Positions 34,029 to 42,741 of a stretch of 64,000 nt of DNA are shown here, in pieces. Made by a program: the position numbers and the translations under genes. This DNA is from Deltaproteobacteria bacterium. Lineage in GTDB: Bacteria; Desulfobacterota; Desulfobacteria; Desulfobacterales; SpSt-501. The notes beneath the pieces are model-generated. The model saw only the letters and a program-made list of their open reading frames with translations. It was not told the origin of the DNA and did no database searches. The stretch covers positions 1 through 64,000 of the forward strand of contig JACRCN010000101.1 in the NCBI GenBank assembly GCA_016219005.1, given 5' to 3'. Each line of letters starts with the position of its first letter. Within the stretch, counting starts at the first letter, position 1.

Positions 34029-34152
34029 ACGGCTTCGCCCAAAGCCCACCTTCGGCGTTGCGCGGCGCCTCGCGGGCCCTGCGGCGTACGGAAAGTACGC
34101 CTCGGTCCGCGAGGCTTGCGCGCCTTGAAGCTGGGCTTTGGGCGAAGCCGTC
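34028..34152. repeat. 125-bp inverted-repeat element
   Basis: GACGGCTTCGCCCAAAGCCC at the left end is matched by GGGCTTTGGGCGAAGCCGTC at the right end, giving a perfect 21-bp inverted repeat when the next A/T pair is included. Inside there are further nested complements: GCGCGGCGCCTCGCGG with CCGCGAGGCTTGCGCGC, and GCGTACGG with AAGTACGC near the tip. The whole unit can fold as one long hairpin. It begins at the stop codon of the VWA gene. A partial echo (CCGAAAGCCCACCTTCAG) follows at 34165-34182. It could be a MITE or REP-like element, or a terminator. Confidence 0.75.
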
Positions 34153-34208
34153 GGCCGGTTTGCCGAAAGCCCACCTTCAGCCTGTCGTCCAGAGTAGTTA
34201 CCTTATTC

Positions 34209-34227
34209 CTTCGAGCTTTGAGCTTCG
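34209..34227 (-). repeat. GAAGCT-type repeat, inverted
   Basis: CTTCGAGCTTTGAGCTTCG, a copy of the dispersed GAAGCT strings in reverse, just before the start of the next gene. Confidence 0.45.
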
Positions 34228-34239
34228 TTTGGGGTACCC

Positions 34240-34680
34240 ATGCTCATCCACGACGGTCTTTACAGCTGGGAAGGCTTCGGTGGCAAGCTCAAGCTGGCCA
34301 GTGGCCAGTGCCGGCTGAGGATATACGACCTCACCCGGGACGCCTCCCGGGGCTTGGCGCACCTGCGGCCCGTCGTCGTGATCGTCTCCGATGTGCCCGG
34401 CCGCCGCATCTCCGTACGCAGCTGTGCGGGGCACGTCGCCACCTCGGTGGCACGGAACTTCAAGATCGATCCCCTTCGCATGATGTTCATCGAGTATTAC
34501 CCCGAGAGCGTTTACGGCGAGCACCAGGACCACGTCATCCCGGAGAGGTACGAGGCGGTCGACTTCAACTGGACCGAGGCCGGTGCGATCCAGCCCCGGT
34601 GGCGTGCGCTCCGGCCGCCGCTGGTGGATGCGATTCGGGAGATGGTCGATGCGGAGAAAAACGCCCTCCGAGGACGGTGA
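34240..34680 (+). CDS. Conserved-looking protein of unknown function
   Basis: I do not recognise the family. The 146 residues look like a single compact alpha/beta domain: YSWEGFGGKLKLASGQCRL at the start, a hydrophobic strand RPVVVIVSDVP, and MMFIEYYPESVYGE with HQDHVIPERYEAVDF. There is no signal peptide or membrane segment. Codon use matches the neighbours. A weak GGGGTACCC stands before the ATG. It is isolated between the inverted-repeat element and the convergent CPBP gene. Confidence 0.65.
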   Translation: MLIHDGLYSWEGFGGKLKLASGQCRLRIYDLTRDASRGLAHLRPVVVIVSDVPGRRISVRSCAGHVATSVARNFKIDPLRMMFIEYYPESVYGEHQDHVIPERYEAVDFNWTEAGAIQPRWRALRPPLVDAIREMVDAEKNALRGR

Positions 34681-34758
34681 TGGCGGTGCTTCGGGGACTC
34701 TGGGAGGCCGAAAAGCTCTTTGCTTTCCGGCGTTCAAGCCTCCCGGCCAGGCAGTGGC

Positions 34759-35385
34759 TTACCGCATCGGAAACACCGCAAAGATCACCGCGCTCCAGAC
34801 GGAATGCGAGACGATGACCGGCGCGAGGTTTCCGCAGCGCGCATACATGGCGCCCCAGAAGGCGCCGGCCACGGCCGCGGCGCCGACGAGCATGAAGTTT
34901 AGGGAGCAGACGTGCACGCCGGCATAAACGGCTGTCGCTAGAGCGCAGCCCGGCCAGCGGCCGAAGCGTTTCATCAGGTGGCGCTGCAGATACCCTCTCC
35001 AGAAAATCTCCTCGCTCGGGCCCGTCACGAAAAACAACAGCAGCGCAATGACTCCCATGGGCACCCCCGTTGCCTTGGTGTAGATGCCTCCGATCTGCCG
35101 GCCGGCAAAATCAAACAGGGTGGTGCAAACGGCCTTGCCGATCCAGAAGACCAGATACAGTGCTGCCGCTGCGGCCAGGCCGAGCGCTACCGCGCGGGCG
35201 TCGAACCGGAATTCCTCCCGGTGCGGCGGCTGGAGAAAAAAAGACAACCCCGCCAGGGACGCGGCGGAAATGGATATCTTGGCCCAAAAGGAGATCCCCC
35301 CGAGGGCAAAGGTGATGAACCACAGCAGGGACGCCAGCAGCACCGTGCCGATCAGAGGCGCGGGAGGCAAGTGCCTGTCTTTCAC
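34759..35385 (-). CDS. CPBP-family intramembrane glutamic endopeptidase
   Basis: A membrane protein of 208 residues with about six hydrophobic helices and the CPBP/Abi signature: SEEIFWRGYLQRHL (paired Glu and Arg) and a later His in VIVSHSVWSAVIF. Related proteins cleave within membranes; the substrate is unknown. The GTG start at 35385 overlaps the menA stop by 4 bases, so translation is coupled with the prenyltransferase. The annotation often links such proteins to CAAX processing or bacteriocin immunity, which the sequence does not prove here. Confidence 0.85.
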   Translation of the reverse strand: MKDRHLPPAPLIGTVLLASLLWFITFALGGISFWAKISISAASLAGLSFFLQPPHREEFRFDARAVALGLAAAAALYLVFWIGKAVCTTLFDFAGRQIGGIYTKATGVPMGVIALLLFFVTGPSEEIFWRGYLQRHLMKRFGRWPGCALATAVYAGVHVCSLNFMLVGAAAVAGAFWGAMYARCGNLAPVIVSHSVWSAVIFAVFPMR

Positions 35386-36269
35386 ACCATGGCCTCCAGA
35401 ACGAGGGAGATCACCAGCAACAGGCCGAAGGCCGTGTCGAGCTTGGCGGTCTGGGCGTCGGCATCCAGCGGGATGTCGGCCGCCATCTGGCGCAGGAGTT
35501 TCACCGCCAGCGGTGTTGACAGCAGCACGATCAGGGACCATGGGGGCAGCGGCCCGAACATGGCCATTCCCACGACGGCAGCGTAGGCCGCCACGATGAG
35601 CGCCAGGTAAAGAGTGAGGCCCTGGCGCTGCCCGAGCACGATCGGCAGGGTGAAGATGCCCTTGCCGCGGTCGTAGCTGACATCGCGGATGTTGTTGGCG
35701 AGCAGGACGAGTGCTACCAGCACGCCGAAGGGCAGGGAGACGAGAACGGCGTTGGTGCTGATGGATTGGCGCTGGACGAAATAGGCGCCGGCCACCATGA
35801 GCGGTCCCCACATCAGGAACACCGAGATTTCTCCGAGCGCCCGGTACTTGTACTTGAAGGGATCGCCGGTGTAGGTGATGCCGGCGGCGGTGCCGACCAG
35901 GCCGATCCAGAACACCGGCCAGCCCCGGGTCGCCGTCAGGAAGAGGCCGATCACGGCCGCCAGGCCAAAGAGGCAATAAGCGGTCGCGCGTACGTGAACG
36001 AGTGCAAGCCTGCCGGTCATCAGCGGGTGCGGCCGGTAGCGCGCCGTGGGCACCTCCGGGCTGTCCACCCCGTGGCGTACATCGTCATAGTCGTTGATGA
36101 AGTTGCTCGCTGCGTGCATCAGCACGGCGCCGATGAGCGCGAGGAAATACAGCGGCCAGGAGAAGCCGCCGTCCAGGGCCGCCATGGCACTGCCCACGCT
36201 CACCGAGATGGCCGTCATTGAAAACGACCACGGCCTGCTGGCCAGGAACCAGTCACGACAGACATGCAT
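35382..36269 (-). CDS. menA: UbiA-family prenyltransferase, MenA-like
   Basis: A membrane enzyme that attaches a polyprenyl chain to an aromatic ring; MenA makes demethylmenaquinone from 1,4-dihydroxy-2-naphthoate. The 295-residue product has eight to nine hydrophobic helices, the first Asp-rich motif NFINDYDDVRHGVD, and the second, NNIRDVSYDRGKG. The opening DWFLASRPWSF is typical of MenA. AAAGGTGACACGC precedes ATG 36269. Menaquinone is the expected quinone for an anaerobe of this type. Other ring acceptors cannot be excluded, since no other men genes are present. Confidence 0.85.
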   Translation of the reverse strand: MHVCRDWFLASRPWSFSMTAISVSVGSAMAALDGGFSWPLYFLALIGAVLMHAASNFINDYDDVRHGVDSPEVPTARYRPHPLMTGRLALVHVRATAYCLFGLAAVIGLFLTATRGWPVFWIGLVGTAAGITYTGDPFKYKYRALGEISVFLMWGPLMVAGAYFVQRQSISTNAVLVSLPFGVLVALVLLANNIRDVSYDRGKGIFTLPIVLGQRQGLTLYLALIVAAYAAVVGMAMFGPLPPWSLIVLLSTPLAVKLLRQMAADIPLDADAQTAKLDTAFGLLLVISLVLEAMV

Positions 36270-36339
36270 GCGTGTCACCTTTGAACCGCGGGGCGTGCGA
36301 TCCGGACGGGGATTGGGACGCCGGCGGACGGAAGCGGGA

Positions 36340-36867
36340 TCATGGTTGGGGTCGCTGGGGTTGCCCGACCGCTGTGCGGGCCTCCTCGGACAGGGCTCTG
36401 GCCCTTTCAACGGCGCGCTGCGCCTCCGCCTGGGCCTGAATCGCCTTTTCCTCTTCCGCGCGGATCTTGTATTTGAACTCCTGCCGGCGGGAAGGTGTGT
36501 TGCCGAAGCGTTTGCGGTAGTCCAGCGCCTGCTGGGTCTGCTCTTCGGCGCGCTGCACGGCCGCTCGGGCCTGGTCGTCGGCCTCGCGCGCCCGGCGCAG
36601 CGCCTCTTCCATTTCGATTCGCTGCTGCGCGTCCTGGCGGGCTTCGACCCGCCGCTGCGGCTGGTCCTGCGGTGGCCGGGCCTTGGCCGGCGCCGGCTCC
36701 GTGTGCTCGACCACGTCTTGGATTTTCGCTTCCGGCGGCGGAAGAGTGTCCGTGATGTGCACACGGCCCTTGGCGTCCGTCCAGGTGTAGAGCGTGGTCT
36801 GAGCGTTCAGCGGCGATAGGGTGGTGAGCAGCAACACGACCCCCGCGGCAGACAGAAGGTGTTTCAT
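36340..36867 (-). CDS. Secreted DUF4124-domain protein with coiled coil
   Basis: The 175-residue product has a signal peptide (cleavage near LNAQ, about residue 23), a short DUF4124 domain (TTLYTWTDAKGRVHITDTLP) and a long charged coiled coil from about 60, rich in Arg, Glu and Gln. DUF4124 is common in exported proteins of Gram-negative bacteria and its function is not known. GGAGGCTTGG precedes ATG 36867. A second DUF4124 protein lies at 43770-44303. Confidence 0.82.
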   Translation of the reverse strand: MKHLLSAAGVVLLLTTLSPLNAQTTLYTWTDAKGRVHITDTLPPPEAKIQDVVEHTEPAPAKARPPQDQPQRRVEARQDAQQRIEMEEALRRAREADDQARAAVQRAEEQTQQALDYRKRFGNTPSRRQEFKYKIRAEEEKAIQAQAEAQRAVERARALSEEARTAVGQPQRPQP

Positions 36868-36954
36868 TCCAAGCCTCCGTGTTAGGGCATTATATGAAAT
36901 TATATGGAAAAAGCGAGGGACTGTCAATTTGCTTGCCGGGTGGTTTCGGCGGCG

Positions 36955-39291
36955 CTATCGATGGCCCCAAAACGACTGCAGCTCCCGGCAGAACTCGTCA
37001 TGACCCCGGATCGTCACGGGGTTCCAATGGTGCGGCAGCAGCGAGTGATAGGGGTGGGTGCCGTAGCGCTGATCGATCAGCACCACCACCCCCCGGTCGG
37101 TCTCGGTGCGGATGACGCGGCCGGCAGCCTGGAGCACGCGGTTGATGCCCGGGTACACGTAGGCGTACTCGAAGCCCTGGTCCAGGCGGGCGGCGAAGAC
37201 CTCGCGGATCAGCTCCCGTTCCAAACAGACAGCCGGAAGTCCTACCCCGACGATGACGGCGCCCGAAAGCCGCGTGCCGACCAGATCGATCCCCTCCCCG
37301 AAAATACCGCCCATGACCGCGAAGCCCACGAGGCAGCGCGGGGTGTCGGTTTCGAACTGTGCCAGAAACGCATCCCTCCGGGCCTCGGACATCCCCGGTT
37401 CCTGAACCAGCGTGGTCGCACCGGGGTGCGCGGCGCGAAAGGCGTCCAAAACCAACCGCATGTAGGCATAGGAGGGGAAGAAAAGCAGGCTGTTTCCGCG
37501 CGTGTGATCCACGAAGGTTCGCAGGATCCGGGCGATTTCGGTCTTGGTCCGGTCGCGGTGGCGGTAGAGGGTTGAGACGCGATCGCAGACAAACACCCCC
37601 AGGTTTTCAGCCGGAAACGGCGACGGCAGGATCAGGTCGTCGGCGCGGTCACAGCCCAGCATTGTCTTGAAGTAATCCATCGGTGCGAGGGTCGCGGAGA
37701 AGAACACGGCCGATCGGCAGCGGTTGATCGCCTCCCCGATCTGCCGGGAAGGGTCGATGCAGAATAGCTTGAGCCGCAGGTCTTGCAGGGGCGCCTCGCT
37801 GCAGGTGGCGTAGGCCTCGTCGAACTGATCGGCCACCCGCAGAAAGTTGCCCGCCGCGAAATAGAACTCCAGCAGCGCCTCCCGGAAAGCGGATTTTACA
37901 TTCTTTTCGAGCCACTGCTCGGCGGCCTGCAGAAACTCCCGCAGCAGGGGCAGGAGTTCCTCGGGCGGCGCGCGGTCGGCGATCGGTGCTGCGGCCTCCT
38001 CGCATCGCTTGCGGGCGGCGAGCATCCAGCGGTTGATTCGGCCCAGGCGCCGATATAGAGCGGGCAGGGCGTCTTTGACGGCTCGGCGCAGGCCGAGGAC
38101 CGGCTGCTTGCCGAGTTCGGCCGAGAACATCTCCCGCGCACGCTCGACCAGGTTGTGGGCTTCGTCGACCAGGAAGGTGTACGCAGCGGTCTCTTCCAGG
38201 AAGAAGCGCCGCAGATACGCCTGCGGGTCGAAGGCGTAGTTGTAGTCGCCGATCACCGCATCCGCCCACAGCGACAGGTCCAGGGAAAATTCGAACGGGC
38301 ACACCCGGAAGCGGCGCGCCGCTGCGGAAACGGCTTCCCGCGTCCAGGCGTCCTCCTGGAACATGGCGCAGCGGGCCTCCGGGAGACGGTCGAAATGGCC
38401 CCGGGCGTAGTCACACTCCTCGGGGTTGCAGGCACCGTCCGGCGTGAAGCAGATCTTCTCCTTGGCGGTCAACGTCAGGCTTTTCAGGTGCAGTCCGCGG
38501 GTGCGCAACTCGTCCAGGGCCTTTTCGGCCGCCAGCCGGCCGGTGGTGCGGGCCGTGAGATAAAAAATCTTGGCGGTGCCGCCATCGGCGATGGATTTCA
38601 CCGCCGGGAAGAGCACCGCCATGGTCTTGCCGATGCCGGTGGCGGCCTGGATGAACGTGCGGCCTGCCTCCCGGATCGTACGGTCGACCGCCTGCGCCAT
38701 ATCTTCCTGGCCCGGGCGGTAGGCCGCGTACGGAAAGGACAGATCGCCAAGGGAAATATCGCGCTCACGGCGCCACCGGGTGATGGTGGAAGCCCATCTG
38801 AGATAGCGCGCCACCAGTTCGTCGAAGAACGCCGCCAGTTCGGCGAGCGTGAACTGGCGGCGAACCTCGCGGGTGGCGCCGGTGTCGAGCCGCGCATAGG
38901 TGAGTTGGACCCCAATGTCGCCGATGCCTCGGTCGACACCGTACAGGAAGGCATAGGCCTTGGCCTGGCCCCAGTGCAGCGGGTTGTCGCTGCGGACACT
39001 TTCCTCCAGGCTGCCCCGGGTGGTCTTGATCTCCTCGATCACCGGCCTGCCGGGGCCGGCGAACACTCCGTCGATCCGGCCGCCAATCTCAAGAACGAAA
39101 TCTTCGGTCTCGACCCGGCGCGATACTGAAACCTCAGGCAAGTACCCGTCGGGCCGGGAATACTGGATCCTCTGGTGGATGCGGACGGCCTCCGCGGCGC
39201 GAGAGGAGCCGGTGAACTGCATCGCCAGGTCCCCGCTTCGCAGCACATGCTCCACCAGTTCGCGCACGCCGACTGCCAATTGTGTTTTCAT
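36955..39291 (-). CDS. PD-(D/E)XK nuclease fused to a DinG/XPD-like helicase
   Basis: The 778-residue product combines an N-terminal nuclease-like domain (about 1-190) with a superfamily 2 Fe-S helicase. The nuclease part shows IGGRIDGVF, then VIEEIKTTRGS, matching the D...ExK active-site pattern, and a YAFLYG helix. The helicase has Walker A ATGIGKT, a four-Cys Fe-S cluster set (CFTPDGACNPEECDYARG...CAMF), the VDEAHNL box and motifs V-VI near the C-terminus (AAGRVIRTETDRG). It probably unwinds and cuts branched or damaged DNA, like DNA2-type enzymes. The start ATG 39291 is the first plausible one. Confidence 0.85.
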   Translation of the reverse strand: MKTQLAVGVRELVEHVLRSGDLAMQFTGSSRAAEAVRIHQRIQYSRPDGYLPEVSVSRRVETEDFVLEIGGRIDGVFAGPGRPVIEEIKTTRGSLEESVRSDNPLHWGQAKAYAFLYGVDRGIGDIGVQLTYARLDTGATREVRRQFTLAELAAFFDELVARYLRWASTITRWRRERDISLGDLSFPYAAYRPGQEDMAQAVDRTIREAGRTFIQAATGIGKTMAVLFPAVKSIADGGTAKIFYLTARTTGRLAAEKALDELRTRGLHLKSLTLTAKEKICFTPDGACNPEECDYARGHFDRLPEARCAMFQEDAWTREAVSAAARRFRVCPFEFSLDLSLWADAVIGDYNYAFDPQAYLRRFFLEETAAYTFLVDEAHNLVERAREMFSAELGKQPVLGLRRAVKDALPALYRRLGRINRWMLAARKRCEEAAAPIADRAPPEELLPLLREFLQAAEQWLEKNVKSAFREALLEFYFAAGNFLRVADQFDEAYATCSEAPLQDLRLKLFCIDPSRQIGEAINRCRSAVFFSATLAPMDYFKTMLGCDRADDLILPSPFPAENLGVFVCDRVSTLYRHRDRTKTEIARILRTFVDHTRGNSLLFFPSYAYMRLVLDAFRAAHPGATTLVQEPGMSEARRDAFLAQFETDTPRCLVGFAVMGGIFGEGIDLVGTRLSGAVIVGVGLPAVCLERELIREVFAARLDQGFEYAYVYPGINRVLQAAGRVIRTETDRGVVVLIDQRYGTHPYHSLLPHHWNPVTIRGHDEFCRELQSFWGHR

Positions 39292-39309
39292 GGGTGGGTG
39301 ACCACTATA

Positions 39310-39331
39310 TCTGAAATAATTATTTGCGATT
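39310..39331 (+). promoter_or_regulatory. Shared AT-rich motif, copy 2
   Basis: TCTGAAATAATTATTTGCGA and two more T, nearly identical to the string at 22056-22078. It lies in the divergent gap between the helicase fusion and the sigma-54 regulator pair. Confidence 0.25.
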
Positions 39332-39399
39332 TGCAATAAAAACTGGTATCAGAAAATTGTCTGTAAAGCCACTGCGACATTAACCCGGGAAAGAATCCC

Positions 39400-40437
39400 A
39401 TGAGCAGTTCGAACGGCACGCTCAGCAAGATCATCCCCATCAGCGTCCCCTCCCAGACCGCGTTCAAGGACATCATCGGCCTGAGCCCCTCCATGAAGAA
39501 GATCTTTCGCGTCGTGGAAAAAGCCGCGGTCAGCAACACGACGATCATGTTGAACGGCGAGACCGGCACGGGCAAGGGCGTGATTGCCAGGGCCATTCAC
39601 GAGTGCTCCTCCCGCCGAAGCAAGCCGTTCATCCAGATCAACTGCGGCGCGACGCCGGAGGGCCTGCTGGAGAGCGAATTTTTCGGCTACCGCCGCGGGG
39701 CGTTTACCGGTGCGGTTTCGGACAAGCCGGGGAAATTTGAAATGGCCAACGGCGGCACCATCTTCCTGGACGAAATCGGGGATATGAGCGCGGATCTCCA
39801 GGTGAAAGTGCTGCGGGTGCTGGAGGAGGGCGAGTTCGAGCGGGTCGGCGGCCACGAGACCATCAAGGCTGATGCGCGCTTCATCGCTGCCACCCACCGG
39901 GACCTCGAGGAGGAGGTCCAGAAGGGCAACTTCCGGGAAGACCTGTTCTACCGGCTGTATGTGATTCCCATCCTGCTGCCGCCGCTGCGGGAGCGCAAGG
40001 CCGACATCCCGTTTCTGCTGTCTCACTTTTTCGAGGAGTTTGCGCACAAGAACAACAAGCCGGTGATGAAGGTGGCGCCGGAAGCCCTGCAGATGATAGT
40101 GAAGCACCCGTGGCGCGGAAACGTGCGCGAGCTCAGGAACCTGGTTGAACGCATCGTCGTTTTGAAGGACGGGGACACCCTTGTGCCGGAAGACCTGCCG
40201 CTGAAGATGCGGATTCTGGAAGGCGAGGACGGCCGCCGCCTGGAGGCGGCCCCGGCCGATGCGGACATCCCCTTCCAGGCGGCGGTGTCCGAGTTTGAAA
40301 AAAAACTGATTTTAAACGCCCTGGAAAAAACCGGCTGGGTGAAAAACCGCGCGGCCGACCTGCTCAAGATCAAGCGCACCACCCTGGTTGAAAAGATCAA
40401 GCGCTACAATCTGGAAAAGCCGGGCGACGATTCGTGA
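39400..40437 (+). CDS. Sigma-54-dependent activator without receiver domain
   Basis: An enhancer-binding protein of 345 residues. The AAA+ domain (about 22-265) is complete: Walker A GETGTGKG, the sigma-54 contact loop GAFTGA ([13 protein letters not shown]), Walker [13 protein letters not shown], and an arginine-finger region. A Fis-type HTH closes the protein ([34 protein letters not shown]). There is no sensory domain, so control must come from another protein. The neighbouring response regulator, 22 bp downstream, is the natural candidate. Confidence 0.93.
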   Translation: MSSSNGTLSKIIPISVPSQTAFKDIIGLSPSMKKIFRVVEKAAVSNTTIMLNGETGTGKGVIARAIHECSSRRSKPFIQINCGATPEGLLESEFFGYRRGAFTGAVSDKPGKFEMANGGTIFLDEIGDMSADLQVKVLRVLEEGEFERVGGHETIKADARFIAATHRDLEEEVQKGNFREDLFYRLYVIPILLPPLRERKADIPFLLSHFFEEFAHKNNKPVMKVAPEALQMIVKHPWRGNVRELRNLVERIVVLKDGDTLVPEDLPLKMRILEGEDGRRLEAAPADADIPFQAAVSEFEKKLILNALEKTGWVKNRAADLLKIKRTTLVEKIKRYNLEKPGDDS

Positions 40438-40459
40438 ACGCGCTGAGCGGAGGTTTTCG

Positions 40460-41617
40460 ATGAACGTTGCGGACATCCTCTTCGTGGACGACGATCGCGC
40501 CATATTGGAGATCGTCCGGGAATATCTCACGGAGACCGGCTACCGGGTCGATGTAGTGGACAACGGGCTGGCGGCCCTGGAGCGGATCAAGGACAAGCCC
40601 TACCATATCGTTTTCACCGACATCAAGATGCCGGACATCGACGGCTTGGAGCTGCTTTCGGCCATCAAAGAATACCGTCCCGAGACCGAGGTGATCATCG
40701 TGACCGGTCACGGGTCCATGGAGTCGGCTATCCAAGCCATGAAGTACGGCAGCTACGACTACCTTCAGAAACCGTTCAAGCTGAACGTGCTGAAGATCAT
40801 CATCGACCGAATCCTCGACGAGAAGAAGCTCAAGCAGGAGAAGATCGTCCTGAAGACCCGGGTCAAGGACCGGCATCGTTACGACGCGCTGGTGGGTGTC
40901 AGTCTCCGGATGCAGGAGATTTACGACACCATCGAGCGCATGCGGCAGGCCAGCCCGAACGTTCTGATCGAGGGCGAGAGCGGAACGGGCAAGGAACTCG
41001 CCGCCCACGTCATCCACCGCACCAGCGATCGCAGCCAGAATCCGTTCGTGACCGTTACCTGCCAGAGCATCTTCAAACACGTGGCGCCCGATCGCTATGG
41101 TGAACGGATTCGCGAGCTTTTGGGCTCGGCCCGGGAGGGCGCCCTGTTCCTGGACGAGGTGTGCGAACTGCCGGTCGAGGCCCAGGCCGAACTTACGGCC
41201 ATCCTGCGCGAGCAGGTCTTACGCCAGGGAGTCGACCGCAGCCGGTCCGTGCGGATCATCGCCGCTACCAACCGGTCGGTCAAAGAGGCCGTTGCCAGGG
41301 GCAGCCTCGCGAAGGACCTCGGCCCCGGCTTGCACCAGGTCTTCATCCAGATGCCCTCGCTCAAGGACCGCAAGGAGGACATTTGCCTGCTCATCAACCA
41401 CTTCCTGCACCAGTTCAACGCCCGCAGCCCGCATAAGGTGCTGGCCGTCGCCCCGGAGGCCATGGACTACCTTCTCGGCTACCACTGGCCGGGTAATGTC
41501 ATCCAGCTGGAAAACGTGATCGAACGGGCCTTTGCCCTGGGCGTGGAGTTGGTCATCCAGATCGATGATCTCCCGGCTGAAATCCGCACGGCGGGTGAGA
41601 TTCACCGCATGAGCTGA
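40460..41617 (+). CDS. Response regulator with degenerate sigma-54 AAA+ domain
   Basis: The 385-residue product begins with a receiver domain (1-120; phospho-acceptor Asp54 in FTDIKMPDIDG, conserved Lys in YLQKPFK). The AAA+ domain keeps Walker A EGESGTGKE and Walker B GALFLDEVCEL. The region that should hold GAFTGA (SIFKHVAPDRYGERIRELLG) has no such loop, and no Fis HTH follows the AAA+ domain. It therefore cannot contact sigma-54 or DNA in the usual way. I infer that it forms mixed rings with the intact activator encoded just upstream and feeds a phosphorylation signal into it. GAGCGGAGG precedes ATG 40460. Confidence 0.88.
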   Translation: MNVADILFVDDDRAILEIVREYLTETGYRVDVVDNGLAALERIKDKPYHIVFTDIKMPDIDGLELLSAIKEYRPETEVIIVTGHGSMESAIQAMKYGSYDYLQKPFKLNVLKIIIDRILDEKKLKQEKIVLKTRVKDRHRYDALVGVSLRMQEIYDTIERMRQASPNVLIEGESGTGKELAAHVIHRTSDRSQNPFVTVTCQSIFKHVAPDRYGERIRELLGSAREGALFLDEVCELPVEAQAELTAILREQVLRQGVDRSRSVRIIAATNRSVKEAVARGSLAKDLGPGLHQVFIQMPSLKDRKEDICLLINHFLHQFNARSPHKVLAVAPEAMDYLLGYHWPGNVIQLENVIERAFALGVELVIQIDDLPAEIRTAGEIHRMS

Positions 41618-41719
41618 CGGCTTCAATCCTGAGGCATCGGATTTACTCTCGGCTGACTCACAGGCGGATGGGGTCGTGTGTTGGCATGCCTCCATTCCGG
41701 CGTGCCGGGGTGGCAACGC

Positions 41720-41760
41720 GGAGCCCGGGAGTCCGCCTTGGATCTGGGTTCCCGGGCTCC
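41720..41760. terminator. Stem-loop between the regulator pair and hsp20
   Basis: GGAGCCCGGGA (41720-41730) pairs with TCCCGGGCTCC (41750-41760) around a 19-base loop. It sits between convergent genes and lacks a clear T run. It probably ends or stabilises transcripts from both sides. Confidence 0.45.
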
Positions 41761-41778
41761 CGATCGCCGCGTAATCCC

Positions 41779-42183
41779 TTAGCCGGCCGTGATGGCGATC
41801 TTTCGGGGAGCCGCCTTGGCAACCTTCGGCAGGCTCAGCCGCAGAACGCCCAGGTTGAGCTTGGCGTCGATTTTCGTCTGGTCGATCACTTCCGAAAGCG
41901 TGAACTGCCGGTAGAAGCGTCCCGTCTCGTACTCCAAGGTGAGGAATTCCTCATCGGCGGCTTCCAGGCGGTCGACATCCCCGGTGATGGTCAGGATGTT
42001 GTCCCGTAGATCGATGTTCAGCTTCTCGGGCTTCACGCCTGGGATATCGGCCAGCAGCGTGATGGCCTTGTCGGTCTCGAAGATGTCCACCTCCGGTGTG
42101 AACACCAGGCCCGGGATGGTTTGCTCCGCCGGTGTCGTCACCTCCTGCTTCTCCTTGACTTTGATTTCCTTGCTGTCCGTCAT
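41779..42183 (-). CDS. Hsp20 small heat shock protein
   Basis: An ATP-independent holdase of 134 residues. The alpha-crystallin domain (about 28-130) has VDIFETDKAITLLADIPGVKPE and the conserved NLGVLRLSLPK near the end. The N-terminal arm is short and charged, and the usual IxI tail is KIAITAG. It lies 23 bp after a second Hsp20 gene on the same strand; tandem Hsp20 pairs often form mixed oligomers. Confidence 0.92.
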   Translation of the reverse strand: MTDSKEIKVKEKQEVTTPAEQTIPGLVFTPEVDIFETDKAITLLADIPGVKPEKLNIDLRDNILTITGDVDRLEAADEEFLTLEYETGRFYRQFTLSEVIDQTKIDAKLNLGVLRLSLPKVAKAAPRKIAITAG

Positions 42184-42206
42184 GGCTCATACCTCCTTGT
42201 CTCGGG

Positions 42207-42662
42207 CTAACGCACGCTGATCTGTCGCGGCATGGACGCTTCGGCCTTGGACACGATGATCGTCAGGATGCCGTTGACCAGGCTCGCCTGCACCTTGTCC
42301 GGATTGATTTCACCGGGCAGACTGATGACCCTCGAAAACCGGCCCGATTCCCGCTCGCGGCGATGGTACTTGGCCCCGCTTTTCTCCTCCGGGATCTTGC
42401 GGTCCCCGGAGAGCGACAGAGCGTTCGCGGTCGCCTGGATATCGAGCTCATCGGAGCTGACCCCCGGCAACTCGGCGCGGATCATGTAGCGGTCCTTGGC
42501 TTCCGTCAGGTTGATGAGCGGGAAAACACCGGCGGCCGGACGGGCATAGGGACTGATAAGCCCCTGGTACAGCCGGTCCACCTGGCGCCGCATGTTCTCG
42601 ATCTCTGAAAATGGATTTCTTGCCTCCCAGCCCGGGACTCCAAAGATGCGTCGGTAGATCAT
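42207..42662 (-). CDS. Hsp20 small heat shock protein, first of a pair
   Basis: The 151-residue product carries an alpha-crystallin domain (about 45-150): INLTEAKDRYMIRAELPGVS, FSRVISLPGEINPDKVQAS and LVNGILTIIVSK. The N-terminal arm has FSEIENMRRQVDRLYQG. AAAGGAGGCC precedes the ATG. It is first in a two-gene hsp20 unit with the promoter listed upstream. Confidence 0.92.
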   Translation of the reverse strand: MIYRRIFGVPGWEARNPFSEIENMRRQVDRLYQGLISPYARPAAGVFPLINLTEAKDRYMIRAELPGVSSDELDIQATANALSLSGDRKIPEEKSGAKYHRRERESGRFSRVISLPGEINPDKVQASLVNGILTIIVSKAEASMPRQISVR

Positions 42663-42712
42663 AGATTGGCCTCCTTTCTGTTTGATTGCATCAGGTCAGT
42701 ATTTTTGGAGCA

Positions 42713-42741
42713 AAATTTAAAACCAAACCAGTCCATGTCAA
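42713..42741 (-). promoter_or_regulatory. Putative promoter of the hsp20 pair
   Basis: On the minus strand a perfect TTGACA (42736-42741) is followed 16-17 bp later by an AT-rich TAAATT/AAATTT box. I do not see a sigma-32 type CCCAT -10 element or a CIRCE repeat. Confidence 0.45.

Noticed and set aside
40460-41617. Second regulator as an ordinary NtrC-type activator
   Set aside because: The GAFTGA loop and the Fis-type HTH are both missing, so it cannot work alone as a normal sigma-54 activator.
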